NCBI RefSeq assembly: GCF_900291985.1
Contig: NZ_LT985980.1
Location: 2,000,001-2,064,000 of the forward strand
DNA length: 64,000 bases
Source: Lysinibacillus timonensis
GTDB lineage: Bacteria > Bacillota > Bacilli > Bacillales_A > Planococcaceae
Direction of reading: 5' to 3'
In this document: piece by piece, positions 11,291-19,608 of the stretch
How positions within the stretch are numbered: the stretch's first letter is position 1
How the letters are laid out: each line of letters starts with the position of its first letter
Position numbers and translations under genes: made by a program
The notes under the pieces: model-generated
Seen by the model: the letters and a program-made list of their open reading frames with translations, nothing else
What the model was told of the DNA's origin: nothing
The model's database searches: none

Positions 11291-12415
11291 TTATTGTTTT
11301 TCGTAATATATTCTAGGCACTCTATCAGTTATGATACAGGGTATTTCATAGTTTATCGTTTCTAATCTAGTAGCCCACTCGTCAATTGTTATTTCTTGTT
11401 CAAATTGTTTTCCAATTAAAGTTACTTTCTCACCTATATTATATGCACATGGTAAAGCTATCATACATTGATCCATACAAATTCTTCCGATGATTGGTAC
11501 TCTTTTTCCTTTTATTAATACATCTTGCCCACTTAATTTACGTATTAGTCCATCAGCATATCCAATAGGGATTGTGCCAACATACATAGGTTCTTTTGCA
11601 GTAAACGTTGCCCCGTAGCCGACAGATTCCCCTTTTTGTATACGTTTTACAGCAACAAGTTCAGTTTCTAATGAAAATGCTGACTTAACTGTAAACGGCA
11701 ACCTTTCTTTAACAAAAGGTGAGGGAGCTAAACCATACATAGAGATTCCAAATCTTACTGCGTTAAATTGAAGTTTTTTATCCTTCATTAATATTGTTGC
11801 AGAGTTGGCAGCATGCACACAACGAGGTTTTTTAGGTAAAGATTGAAGAAAGGTTTCAAATTTCTTCACCTGGTTATTAAAGTAAGTTTCATCCTCTTCA
11901 TCAGCAGTAGCAAAATGAGTAAATAAACCATCTACTAGCACGTTATTCGTATAGTTAATTTCCTGATAGAGATGTTCTAGTTCTTCTATTGAGGTAACAC
12001 CGATTCTTCCCATTCCAGTGTCTACTTTAATATGTAATTTCAACTTATTTTTAGAGTGAATTTGCAAGCCTTTTACCCAATCCGCCGAATAAACCGTTAA
12101 GGAAATATTTTGTTCTGCTGCAACATTTGTAAACGATAAAGGAGAATATCCTAGTACTAATATTTCAATATCAGGAAAAAGCTTGCGGATATGGAGAGCC
12201 TCATCAGGAGTAGCAACAGCAAGCATTGTAGCACCTGCTTCTATTGCAGCTCTAGTAACTTCGGCATCTCCATGACCGTAAGCGTTCGCTTTTACAACAG
12301 CCATTATATGTACGTCTGGTTGAACAAATTCCTGTAGTTTGCGTACATTTTCTTTTATGGCTTCTAAATTAATCATTGCATGGGTTGGACGGTAGTGTGG
12401 TGTTGGTGTTGTCAT
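11291..12415 (-). CDS. alr: Alanine racemase
   Basis: 374 aa fold-type III PLP enzyme that interconverts L- and D-alanine for peptidoglycan. The PLP lysine is K42 in VVKANAYGHG; the C-terminal domain carries the catalytic tyrosine in SVGYGATFTA, the segment MYVGTIPIGYADG and the cysteine-containing GRICMDQCM. AGAGGG lies before the ATG. Placement just upstream of ndoAI-ndoA is the same as in B. subtilis; ddl and murF further upstream use its product. Confidence 0.97.
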   Translation of the reverse strand: MTTPTPHYRPTHAMINLEAIKENVRKLQEFVQPDVHIMAVVKANAYGHGDAEVTRAAIEAGATMLAVATPDEALHIRKLFPDIEILVLGYSPLSFTNVAAEQNISLTVYSADWVKGLQIHSKNKLKLHIKVDTGMGRIGVTSIEELEHLYQEINYTNNVLVDGLFTHFATADEEDETYFNNQVKKFETFLQSLPKKPRCVHAANSATILMKDKKLQFNAVRFGISMYGLAPSPFVKERLPFTVKSAFSLETELVAVKRIQKGESVGYGATFTAKEPMYVGTIPIGYADGLIRKLSGQDVLIKGKRVPIIGRICMDQCMIALPCAYNIGEKVTLIGKQFEQEITIDEWATRLETINYEIPCIITDRVPRIYYEKQ

Positions 12416-12540
12416 TATTAATTCCCTCTTTTATTAAATTATAAACTTTAATTGGAATTCTTCTAGAATTTTTTGAAAATTTTATCGTTAGTAAAAACTT
12501 TTGTTAATATTATACCCGTCCAAGTTGTCACTTCAACAAA

Positions 12541-13545
12541 TTATTTTAACCCACCTGGAACCACAGAGCTTGCAACTTCAATCATTTCTTCTCTTGTCAA
12601 GTTTTCTGAAGCAAGGAAGAATGATACTCCGTTTTGTTCCCAACTGATTGAATTGTCTGTAATAGCTCCGATAGTAAACCCTAAATCTGCTGGGTCCCCC
12701 GGTGCAAATACAGGAACTGTCGATTCTTCATTATATACGATTGGTTGTTCCATCAATGTAAAGGCTTTGTCACCTTCAAACGTTAAAATAACACGCTCTA
12801 CTCCATCTTCAACAACTTGTTGTTCACCTACTAACGTTGTACCTTCCCACTGTACCATAGGGTAATGTACTTGGAACTCTTGAGTTTCTACAGTACCAGT
12901 ACTATTACCACTTTCTTCTGTAAATTTCTCAACGGCATATTCCTCTTCTTTGTGTTCCATTGATAAATCAATGTTACTAAATGTAATGAGCAATTGTTCT
13001 TCTCCAGCTTCATTCATGACCGAAACAGATGTAGGAAGTTTTGTTTTCTTGTCTACAGTAATTTTTTGTGTTGGCATGACACTTTTATGGTTGTTGCGTG
13101 TCGCCGCTTGGAAAATGTAGTTACTTTCATCTTCTTCCATTACTACATTTGGATCTGCAAGTAAGTCTTCACCTAAAGCCCCAATTAAGTATGCTTGGCT
13201 ATTTTGTTTTGGCCACTCGCTTTGGAACTTGTACGTCTTTTTGAGCGATGGTGTTACAACAAACACACCTTCTTTGTTACGAATAATCATTTGTGTTACA
13301 TCTTCACCTTGTTGTGTTACTTGAACACGGTAGAAGTCTGGTTTCGTGTGCCACACGTTCACATCGTAAACTCTTGGTTCACTACCAGTTTTAATTTCCA
13401 TTGTTGCATTTAATTCGTAACCATTTGCATTGCCCCATTTGTTACTTAAATCCTTCATCACATCTTCTTTTGACTGACTACCACAGGCAGCTACCAATAG
13501 TACACTTAACAACAATACAATAAGAGCAGTTAATCTTTGTCGCAA
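12541..13545 (-). CDS. ydcC: LolA-like outer-leaflet lipoprotein, YdcC family
   Basis: 334 aa. A signal peptide with lipobox LVAAC places the lipidated cysteine at residue 21. The body resembles the LolA/LppX-like fold proteins of Bacillales called YdcC (sporulation-associated in B. subtilis): repeated strands such as NGYELNATMEIKTG and TKPDFYRVQVTQQGEDVTQ. A lipid or lipoprotein-handling role is inferred, not shown. The TTG start at 13545 is supported by AAAGGATGGAG just upstream. Gene order acpS-ydcC-alr matches B. subtilis. Confidence 0.85.
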   Translation of the reverse strand: MRQRLTALIVLLLSVLLVAACGSQSKEDVMKDLSNKWGNANGYELNATMEIKTGSEPRVYDVNVWHTKPDFYRVQVTQQGEDVTQMIIRNKEGVFVVTPSLKKTYKFQSEWPKQNSQAYLIGALGEDLLADPNVVMEEDESNYIFQAATRNNHKSVMPTQKITVDKKTKLPTSVSVMNEAGEEQLLITFSNIDLSMEHKEEEYAVEKFTEESGNSTGTVETQEFQVHYPMVQWEGTTLVGEQQVVEDGVERVILTFEGDKAFTLMEQPIVYNEESTVPVFAPGDPADLGFTIGAITDNSISWEQNGVSFFLASENLTREEMIEVASSVVPGGLK

Positions 13546-13649
13546 AACTCCATCCTTTCTACTTTCACTCGATACGACAAATATATGAGGGGTTGGCCAA
13601 CTTTATGCTATTAGTTTTGGACAATGTACTTGTTTTTTGTTGAACTTTA

Positions 13650-14000
13650 TTAGGACATTAAAATAACTTGCGCTGCTGCATATTCTTTTGAATGCGTTAT
13701 ACTAACAAACCCTTTAACAGTCTGACGATTGAAATATAGAATTGGTTTCCCTAGTTCATCATTCAATATTTCTATCTGATGAAATTCACAACCCTCTCGA
13801 ATGCCAGTACCGTTTGCTTTAGAATATGCTTCTTTTGCTGCAAATCTTCCTGCTAAAAACTCAATTTTTCTTACGCTTGATAATTGGTTATATATATCTA
13901 GTTCCCGAGTAGATAATATTCGAGTTCTAAACTTATCAGTTAAATCTGCCTTTTTGATCCGCGCAATCTCTATAATATCTAAACCTATCCCTTTTATCAT
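13650..14000 (-). CDS. acpS: Holo-acyl-carrier-protein synthase
   Basis: 116 aa phosphopantetheinyl transferase. The magnesium-binding residues are in GIGLDIIEI (D8) and RFAAKEAYSKA (E of AAKEA), followed by the conserved VSITHSKEYAAAQV. It converts apo-ACP to holo-ACP for fatty acid synthesis. AAGGAG precedes the ATG. It diverges from the rhomboid gene. Confidence 0.96.
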   Translation of the reverse strand: MIKGIGLDIIEIARIKKADLTDKFRTRILSTRELDIYNQLSSVRKIEFLAGRFAAKEAYSKANGTGIREGCEFHQIEILNDELGKPILYFNRQTVKGFVSITHSKEYAAAQVILMS

Positions 14001-14035
14001 AGACGTTCTCCTTTCATTCTTCCTTTAATACAATG

Positions 14036-14041
14036 TATAAT
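14036..14041 (+). promoter_or_regulatory. Sigma-A -10 element for the rhomboid leader
   Basis: TATAAT lies at the right distance to start a transcript near 14048, just before the first hairpin of the leader RNA. The -35 region (TTCATT, 17 nt upstream) is weak. Confidence 0.5.
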
Positions 14042-14047
14042 GATGAT

Positions 14048-14195
14048 ATAAAGTGAAACTTCCATCAGTGGAGGTTCACCAAACCCGAGTAATGGTTAGT
14101 TGAACCCATCGGGGGTGTTAGCGTCCTTCAAACTCCCACATTCCGTTTTGACTATTAGGGTGGGAATTTAACGGACAGTTGCACCGGGATAAATT
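14048..14195 (+). ncRNA. Candidate structured leader RNA of the rhomboid gene, with a pseudoknot
   Basis: About 150 nt of base composition unlike the AT-rich surroundings. P1: 14053-14064 with 14069-14079 (11 pairs, one bulged A, loop TCAG). P2: CCCGA 14084-14088 with TCGGG 14109-14113, with an inner GGTT/AACC hairpin. P3: TCCCAC 14134-14139 with GTGGGA 14160-14165. P4: TCCGTT 14142-14147 with AACGGA 14170-14175; P3 and P4 interleave, forming an H-type pseudoknot with 2-, 12- and 4-nt loops. P5: GGTGT 14114-14118 with GCACC 14181-14185 closes it. CGGG at 14185-14188 can compete for CCCG of P2. It ends a few nt before the rhomboid ribosome binding site. It may be a cis-regulator or a copy of a dispersed RNA element; I do not recognise the family. 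Confidence 0.6.
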
Positions 14196-14206
14196 GAGGT
14201 GGATAT

Positions 14207-14815
14207 ATGTTTATTAGAAGAGAGAATTTTAAGCAATATATTAGGCTCTACCCTGTCGTCTCTACCATCATTGCAATCAATCTGATTATTTATATTTTAA
14301 CAATACCATCAGATTTAAGGGATATCATATTTGCGTACGGTATGAGTATTAATTATGCTATTGGCTATGGTGAATGGTGGCGCGTTGTCACTTCCATTTT
14401 TATACATGCAGATTTTTTCCATGTTCTATTTAATATGTTTTCTTTATTTTTATTTGGTCCTGAACTTGAAAAAATTGCAGGGAAAGCTAGATTTCTAACA
14501 ATATTCTTACTTGCAGGTATATTTGGAAATGTTATTACCTTTGTCACTCAACATAGCTTTTACGCCAGTGTAGGTGCAAGTGGTGCAATTTACGGATTAT
14601 TTGGGGCTTACGCTGCACTAGTTTATTACACTCGTCATACTATGCCTCAATTAAAACAAATCATCATGCCACTTATTATAATTAGTGTAATATTAACATT
14701 TTTACAACCAGGAATTAATATAGCGGGTCATTTAGGCGGATTAGCGACAGGTTTTATTATTGGTTTAGTTTACTTTACACCAAAAAACATTATACGATGG
14801 CGTAATAAAAGATAA
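14207..14815 (+). CDS. ydcA: Rhomboid family intramembrane serine protease
   Basis: 202 aa with about six membrane helices. The catalytic serine is S125 in GASGAIYG and the histidine H175 in AGHLGG; N76 and H72 in helix 2 (FHVLFNMFSLFLFG) complete the oxyanion region. It cleaves transmembrane substrates inside the membrane; substrates are unknown. GAGGTGG precedes the ATG by four nt after the structured leader RNA. The position between acpS and ydbT equals B. subtilis ydcA. Confidence 0.93.
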   Translation: MFIRRENFKQYIRLYPVVSTIIAINLIIYILTIPSDLRDIIFAYGMSINYAIGYGEWWRVVTSIFIHADFFHVLFNMFSLFLFGPELEKIAGKARFLTIFLLAGIFGNVITFVTQHSFYASVGASGAIYGLFGAYAALVYYTRHTMPQLKQIIMPLIIISVILTFLQPGINIAGHLGGLATGFIIGLVYFTPKNIIRWRNKR

Positions 14816-14824
14816 CAAAAGCAA

Positions 14825-14862
14825 ACGGGCTGTCCTGAAAGTCAAACTTTCTGACAGCCCGT
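14825..14862 (+). terminator. Terminator after the rhomboid gene
   Basis: ACGGGCTGTC/GACAGCCCGT (10 bp) encloses a second stem GAAAGT/ACTTTC and is followed by CTTATTTTT. It separates the rhomboid gene from the convergent ydbT. Confidence 0.88.
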
Positions 14863-14929
14863 CTTATTTTTCACTCTAGAAAAATTCACAAAGAGTGATG
14901 TCTCAAAAGTGCTTTTATGACGGTTGGTT

Positions 14930-16408
14930 CTAAGAATGTTTAAACCAGCTTAGAAGTGTGTCGGCGTCCTCTACATTTATATGGTTAACTTTAGCAGTAG
15001 CTCCCGTCATACCGGACATCACAGTTGCATTCACAGTAGCTACTCTCCTTTTTCTTTGGAATAGACTCTGTTTTTGCACAACTACTTGTATACGCTTCTT
15101 TTCCACTACAAAGGTTACTTTACTAAAAATTCGGTAAACCATTGTTAATTGATGATTTTTAACCTCATATCCTGTTGTTTTATATTGCCATTTTCCTAAG
15201 AGAATAATTGGAATAATAAATAAAATAGGTAACATACCAATCGGATAATAGACATACGAACATATACCTACTACCGGCACTAACCAAATTAAATAAACAC
15301 GATAGAAGAAATGCTGTGACTTTGATGGAGGTCTTGTTAGTTGAAATTCCCATTCAAATTGAGGAAACATTGTTCCTAATACAGAGTTTAGCCGTTCTTT
15401 CCTAATTAGCGGAAATAAAACCATTTTCTTATCTCTCTCACCTTGTGCTCCTCCTGCACTTTCAACAACCACACTCGCAAAGCCAAACATTTGCCTAATT
15501 GGGTTTTCAATTACTTTAATTGCTTGAATACGATTATATGGAATGGTGACACGTTTCTTCTCAAGAAGCCCTCTTGTAATCGTAATTCTATCTTCCTCTT
15601 CACTTACAGCAAAATCATGATAATTTAAAAGTGTTATTACAATTGAAGCGCACCAAGCCAATAATAACGCAATGACAATACCAAATAAGATAACAAACGC
15701 ACCAAACTGGATATATGCTGAAATTTCTTCAAATATCCAATCATAAGGGATGTACTCAGCAAATTGAGATAAGATTGCAGCCATCCCCGCTAAAAACACA
15801 CCCATACTATTAGAAGTTGTAGCTAATAGGACTAAATCTTTCGTAGATAATTTATGAATGACTTTTATGGTTTCTTTGTTGGGCTCACTACCACCCTCGT
15901 ATAATTCGTCTAATACCTTTTCCTTCTGTTGATTTTTAAATTTCTGCAATTCAAGTTCAATCTGCTTAACAGCTTCTTTAGTAACCGCAGTTAGCTCTAC
16001 CTCAGGTTTGCCATTTTTATTACCCGCTGTTTCAACCATTACTTGAACTAGATTAAACAGTTGATGAAATACGCCTTCTTTATAATTCAGACTTTGTATA
16101 CGTTCGAATGGAATATATCTTTTTTTCTTTACAAATAATCCAAATTCAACTCGAATCTCATTATTTTCAAACCAATATACAAAAGTCCACCACTTAATAA
16201 CTCCTAAAACTAGGTAAGTGAAAACCGGAACTCCAACAATTAGCAAGGGGAAAACATCTCGCCAAAAATTAATGGTGTTTGAATCGGGAGTATTCACAAA
16301 GTTGGAGATTAAAATGATAACAATCGGAATAATTAACTCTTTAAGCCCTTTAATGAAGTTAATAACAGCAGAAATCGGATGTAATTTGTATTTTTGTTTA
16401 GACATCAT
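14930..16408 (-). CDS. ydbT: Membrane protein with bacterial PH domains, YdbT family
   Basis: 492 aa with several hydrophobic segments (for example PIVIILISNFV, LLIVGVPVFTYLVLGVI, FGAFVILFGIVIALLLAWCASIVITLL) alternating with repeated bPH2 modules recognisable by KRYIPFERIQSLNYKEG and KRVTIPYNRIQAIKVIENPI. The motif repeats at least three times. The function is unknown; B. subtilis YdbS-YdbT have been linked to resistance to some antimicrobials. It overlaps ydbS by 11 nt. Confidence 0.88.
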   Translation of the reverse strand: MMSKQKYKLHPISAVINFIKGLKELIIPIVIILISNFVNTPDSNTINFWRDVFPLLIVGVPVFTYLVLGVIKWWTFVYWFENNEIRVEFGLFVKKKRYIPFERIQSLNYKEGVFHQLFNLVQVMVETAGNKNGKPEVELTAVTKEAVKQIELELQKFKNQQKEKVLDELYEGGSEPNKETIKVIHKLSTKDLVLLATTSNSMGVFLAGMAAILSQFAEYIPYDWIFEEISAYIQFGAFVILFGIVIALLLAWCASIVITLLNYHDFAVSEEEDRITITRGLLEKKRVTIPYNRIQAIKVIENPIRQMFGFASVVVESAGGAQGERDKKMVLFPLIRKERLNSVLGTMFPQFEWEFQLTRPPSKSQHFFYRVYLIWLVPVVGICSYVYYPIGMLPILFIIPIILLGKWQYKTTGYEVKNHQLTMVYRIFSKVTFVVEKKRIQVVVQKQSLFQRKRRVATVNATVMSGMTGATAKVNHINVEDADTLLSWFKHS

Positions 16409-16877
16409 CTTCCGTCACCCTTGCTAGCACAGAAATACGTTCTCGCAACTGATCGGCATCTTCTGATAATAACATTGGAATTACATGAATGGTCGCCGCT
16501 GTAGAGATTGAAACATTAGCTAAACTATATCTTTTCAGTATAGGACCTTGACTAGTATCAACATGCTGTACCCGAATCATTGGAATAATGGTTTTCTTAA
16601 CAATAATTATGCCACTTTGAGTTTCTATTTCATGCTCTCGTACATCATACCGCCAATGTCGCCATCTTAAATTCGGAATAATCCATATGGTCGCAATGGC
16701 ATCGATGATCACAATCCCTACTAGTAGATAATAAATAAAAATTGGCCATTTATACCAATAGGCGATTACACTAATACCAACAGCTATAAATAAAGCAATT
16801 ATTGTACCGATTACACCGTATAAGCGCCAAACCGAAAGTCCTTTAATAGGGATTTGGTTGACTGGCTCACTCATCAT
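16398..16877 (-). CDS. ydbS: Membrane protein with a PH domain, YdbS family
   Basis: 159 aa. Two adjacent membrane helices (VIGTIIALFIAVGISVIAYW and FIYYLLVGIVIIDAIATIWI) are followed by a bPH2 domain (HEIETQSGIIIVKKTIIPMI then RVQHVDTSQGP). AGAGGTG six nt before the ATG at 16877 sets the start; the GTG at 16886 is inside that site. It probably works with YdbT, with which it overlaps. Confidence 0.86.
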   Translation of the reverse strand: MMSEPVNQIPIKGLSVWRLYGVIGTIIALFIAVGISVIAYWYKWPIFIYYLLVGIVIIDAIATIWIIPNLRWRHWRYDVREHEIETQSGIIIVKKTIIPMIRVQHVDTSQGPILKRYSLANVSISTAATIHVIPMLLSEDADQLRERISVLARVTEDDV

Positions 16878-16986
16878 CAGGATCACCTCTACTCTCTCTT
16901 TTGTACATACGATTAATCATATATTTACGTTTCAAATAATAGCCAATTTTTAACAATAGAAACATTTCCAACAATCATTTATTAAC

Positions 16987-17016
16987 CACAAAAAAGCCGA
17001 CTCATTAGAGTCGACT
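16987..17016 (-). terminator. Terminator after cshA
   Basis: On the minus strand AAGTCGACTC-TAAT-GAGTCGGCTT forms a stem followed by a T run. Confidence 0.85.
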
Positions 17017-17029
17017 TTCTTTTCAATAA

Positions 17030-18520
17030 TTAACTATCGCGACGGCGGGGACGACGACGTTCGCTACCTTCACGGCGACCACCTTCACGACGGCCCGCGC
17101 GCTCACCACCACGTCCACCAGATCGATTACCGCCACGTCCACCGTCTCTTCGAGGACCACGATCACGTCCTCCACGGCTACTTGTGCGCTCTTTTCTCAT
17201 TGGCAACGGACGTTCTTCCGATATCGTTACCGGTGTATCATCAGGTTCTTTAGTCATAGACTTAATGGCTGCTGCAACTAAATCAACTGCATCATAATTT
17301 TCTAAAAGCTCGTTTGCTAAAATACGATAATCACCTAAATCATTTGCCTGAACGATTTCTACTAACGTCTCCATCGCTTGCTGTTGTTGGCCAGCTAAAG
17401 CCTCTGATTCAGAAGGTGGACGAAGTGGAGTCATACGTTTTTTCGTTGTTTCTTCAACGATACGTAAATAGCCCATTTCTCTTGGAGTTACAAACGTAAC
17501 AGCAAGGCCTGATTTTCCAGCACGTCCTGTACGTCCGATACGGTGAACATAACTTTCCGGATCTTGTGGAATATCAAAGTTATAAACATGTGTAACACCT
17601 GAAATGTCAAGTCCACGTGCAGCGACATCAGTAGCTACAAGAATATCGATTTTGTTCTCTTTAAATTGACGTAATACTGAAAGACGTTTTGCCTGACTTA
17701 AATCACCATGAATCCCTTCAGCTAAATAACCACGTAGTGTTAATGCTTGCGCTAATTCATCTACACGACGTTTTGTACGACCGAAAATAATTGCTAATTC
17801 TGGTTGGTGTACATTTAATAATCGCGATAAGATATCGAACTTTTCACGTTCTTGAGATTTAACAAAATATTGATCAATATTTTCAACTGTCATTTCTTTT
17901 GATTTAATTTTTACTTCTTCAGGGGTTTTCATAAAATTCGTTGCAATTTTACGAATTGCAGGTGGCATTGTAGCTGAGAATAATAATGTTTGTCTTTCCT
18001 CAGGTACTTTTTCTAAAATTGCATTGATGTCATCAATGAATCCCATGTTCAACATTTCATCAGCTTCATCTAAAACGAGCGTCTGAACATTTTCAAGTTT
18101 TAATGTATGACGATTAATATGGTCTATAATTCGGCCTGGTGTACCTACGATAATTTGCGGTCTATTTTTTAATGCACGAATTTGGCGACCGATATCTTGT
18201 CCACCATATACTGATAAAATTTTTACACGTTTATCATATCCGAGTTTGTAAAGTTCTTCTGATACCTGAATGGCTAATTCACGAGTAGGAGCGATTATCA
18301 ATGCTTGAATCGCAGGGTTTTTAGTGTCTATCTTTTCTATTAGTGGAATACCAAATGCAGCAGTTTTACCAGTACCTGTTTGGGCTTGACCAATAATGTC
18401 TTTACCCTCCATGGCAAACTTGATAGTACCTTCTTGGATTGGTGTGGCTTCTTCAAATCCCATACGTTGCAAAGAACGTAAAGTTGATTCACTAATGTTT
18501 AATTCTGAAAAATTTGTCAA
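17030..18520 (-). CDS. cshA: DEAD-box RNA helicase CshA
   Basis: 496 aa. Motifs in order: Q motif GFEEATPIQ, Walker [38 protein letters not shown] and HRIGRTGR. The C-terminus is rich in arginine, glycine and serine ([12 protein letters not shown] and repeats), typical for RNA binding. In B. subtilis CshA works in mRNA turnover and ribosome assembly. AAGGAGA nine nt before the TTG at 18520 sets the start. A long upstream region holds a terminator-like hairpin. Confidence 0.95.
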   Translation of the reverse strand: MTNFSELNISESTLRSLQRMGFEEATPIQEGTIKFAMEGKDIIGQAQTGTGKTAAFGIPLIEKIDTKNPAIQALIIAPTRELAIQVSEELYKLGYDKRVKILSVYGGQDIGRQIRALKNRPQIIVGTPGRIIDHINRHTLKLENVQTLVLDEADEMLNMGFIDDINAILEKVPEERQTLLFSATMPPAIRKIATNFMKTPEEVKIKSKEMTVENIDQYFVKSQEREKFDILSRLLNVHQPELAIIFGRTKRRVDELAQALTLRGYLAEGIHGDLSQAKRLSVLRQFKENKIDILVATDVAARGLDISGVTHVYNFDIPQDPESYVHRIGRTGRAGKSGLAVTFVTPREMGYLRIVEETTKKRMTPLRPPSESEALAGQQQQAMETLVEIVQANDLGDYRILANELLENYDAVDLVAAAIKSMTKEPDDTPVTISEERPLPMRKERTSSRGGRDRGPRRDGGRGGNRSGGRGGERAGRREGGRREGSERRRPRRRDS

Positions 18521-18657
18521 ACTCTTCAATCTCCTTTTTCCTTTAAGTTGACAAATGGTTACATTCAGATGAAGTATATTCGGCAATTCGAGCCTATGTC
18601 TTGGAACGTTTCCGTTATTAAATCAATCTCTACTTTCAAAGAGAGCAATATTATATG

Positions 18658-18684
18658 AAAAGGAAAGCCCGGTCTTTGCCGAGC
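18658..18684 (-). terminator. Terminator-like hairpin in the cshA upstream region
   Basis: On the minus strand GCTCGG-CAAAGA-CCGGGC (6 bp) is followed by TTTCCTTTT. It could end readthrough from the esterase gene or act as an attenuator if the cshA promoter lies upstream of it. Confidence 0.5.
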
Positions 18685-18743
18685 GGTTCAATTCTACAAC
18701 TTAACAATTGATTGTTTTTAAAATAGAATAAAACCGTAAATTC

Positions 18744-18779
18744 AAAAAAAAGCACTCTTCAATATTTATATGAAGAGCC
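18744..18779 (-). terminator. Terminator after the esterase gene
   Basis: GCTCTTCA/TGAAGAGT stem with a 9-nt loop, followed on the minus strand by GCTTTTTTTT. Confidence 0.75.
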
Positions 18780-18858
18780 TTCGCAAAATGTATCCATTGC
18801 TTTTCATAGTCTATCATGTGCATGTTCTTATTTCAATGATAAAGCTCTTGTAGTAAAA

Positions 18859-19551
18859 TTATTTTCCTTGTAAAAATTTTAATATCTCTGGAAACCACAC
18901 TCCACAATCGTCACTATAACAAATATGATGCTTACCATTAGGCGAAAAGAATATGTACTTTTCACTTGATGGTAGTTGATTGTAAAGATAATTTGCTGTT
19001 GCGTATGGCACAATACCATCGCATTTTCCTTGTACAATATATGTGGGCACATTTATTGAACGAATAAGTGGAGTAACCATTCTTACTATCCTCATAAACT
19101 GAACAGCGCTACTAACAGGTACGTTATTTATTTTGTGCTCGTATCGTTTAAATAATTCGTTATCTATTAGATGCCCATTAATTGCATCTTTTACTAAGAG
19201 GTGAAGATCTTTTAAGAACTGTTTAGGAGCAATATACTTCGCGGCAGCACTAAGTAATACAATTTTGTTTACCTTATATTTATTAGCTAAGTATAAAGCT
19301 ATAACCCCTCCCATAGAAAATCCAACAACAATAATTTCATCTGCTACCTTTAACAGTTTTCGATACGCTATTTCGGCATCCAATAACCAATGTTCAGCTG
19401 TATATCCGTTTAAGGAAAGAATTTCACCATGACCACAAAACGTTGGACACTCAATTATCCAGTTTGTATGTTCTTTTATATAATTTGCTAAAGGTTTTAC
19501 TTCATATGGACCACCCGTAAAACCATGTAACATTAATATTCCTTTTGCCAT
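18859..19551 (-). CDS. Alpha/beta-hydrolase, carboxylesterase/lipase type
   Basis: 230 aa. LMLHGFTGGP supplies the oxyanion HG motif, GFSMGG the nucleophile serine, GKCDGIVPY the acid and GKHHICY the histidine, so the triad is complete. It resembles Bacillales Est30-like carboxylesterases, cytoplasmic enzymes acting on short esters; the substrate is unknown. GGAGG before the ATG at 19551 sets the start. A perfect 17-bp terminator lies directly upstream, between murF and this gene. Confidence 0.85.
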   Translation of the reverse strand: MAKGILMLHGFTGGPYEVKPLANYIKEHTNWIIECPTFCGHGEILSLNGYTAEHWLLDAEIAYRKLLKVADEIIVVGFSMGGVIALYLANKYKVNKIVLLSAAAKYIAPKQFLKDLHLLVKDAINGHLIDNELFKRYEHKINNVPVSSAVQFMRIVRMVTPLIRSINVPTYIVQGKCDGIVPYATANYLYNQLPSSEKYIFFSPNGKHHICYSDDCGVWFPEILKFLQGK

Positions 19552-19566
19552 GGTATCCTCCATATA

Positions 19567-19605
19567 AAAAAGTTTCAAAGTAATCTCGTTACTTTGAAAC
19601 TTTTT
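19567..19605 (-). terminator. Terminator between murF and the esterase gene
   Basis: AAAAAGTTTCAAAGTAA and TTACTTTGAAACTTTTT form a perfect 17-bp stem with a 5-nt loop and T runs on both sides. Its edge is about 15 nt from the esterase start codon. Confidence 0.85.
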
Positions 19606-19608
19606 GTA

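Larger units (their letters stand above)
18521..18858 (-). other. Intergenic region upstream of cshA
   Basis: No gene seen in 338 bp. It contains a GC-rich hairpin with a T-rich tail at 18658-18684, a TATAAT box on the minus strand at 18655-18650 (about 130 nt before cshA, poor -35), and the terminator of the upstream esterase gene at 18744-18779. Confidence 0.6.
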
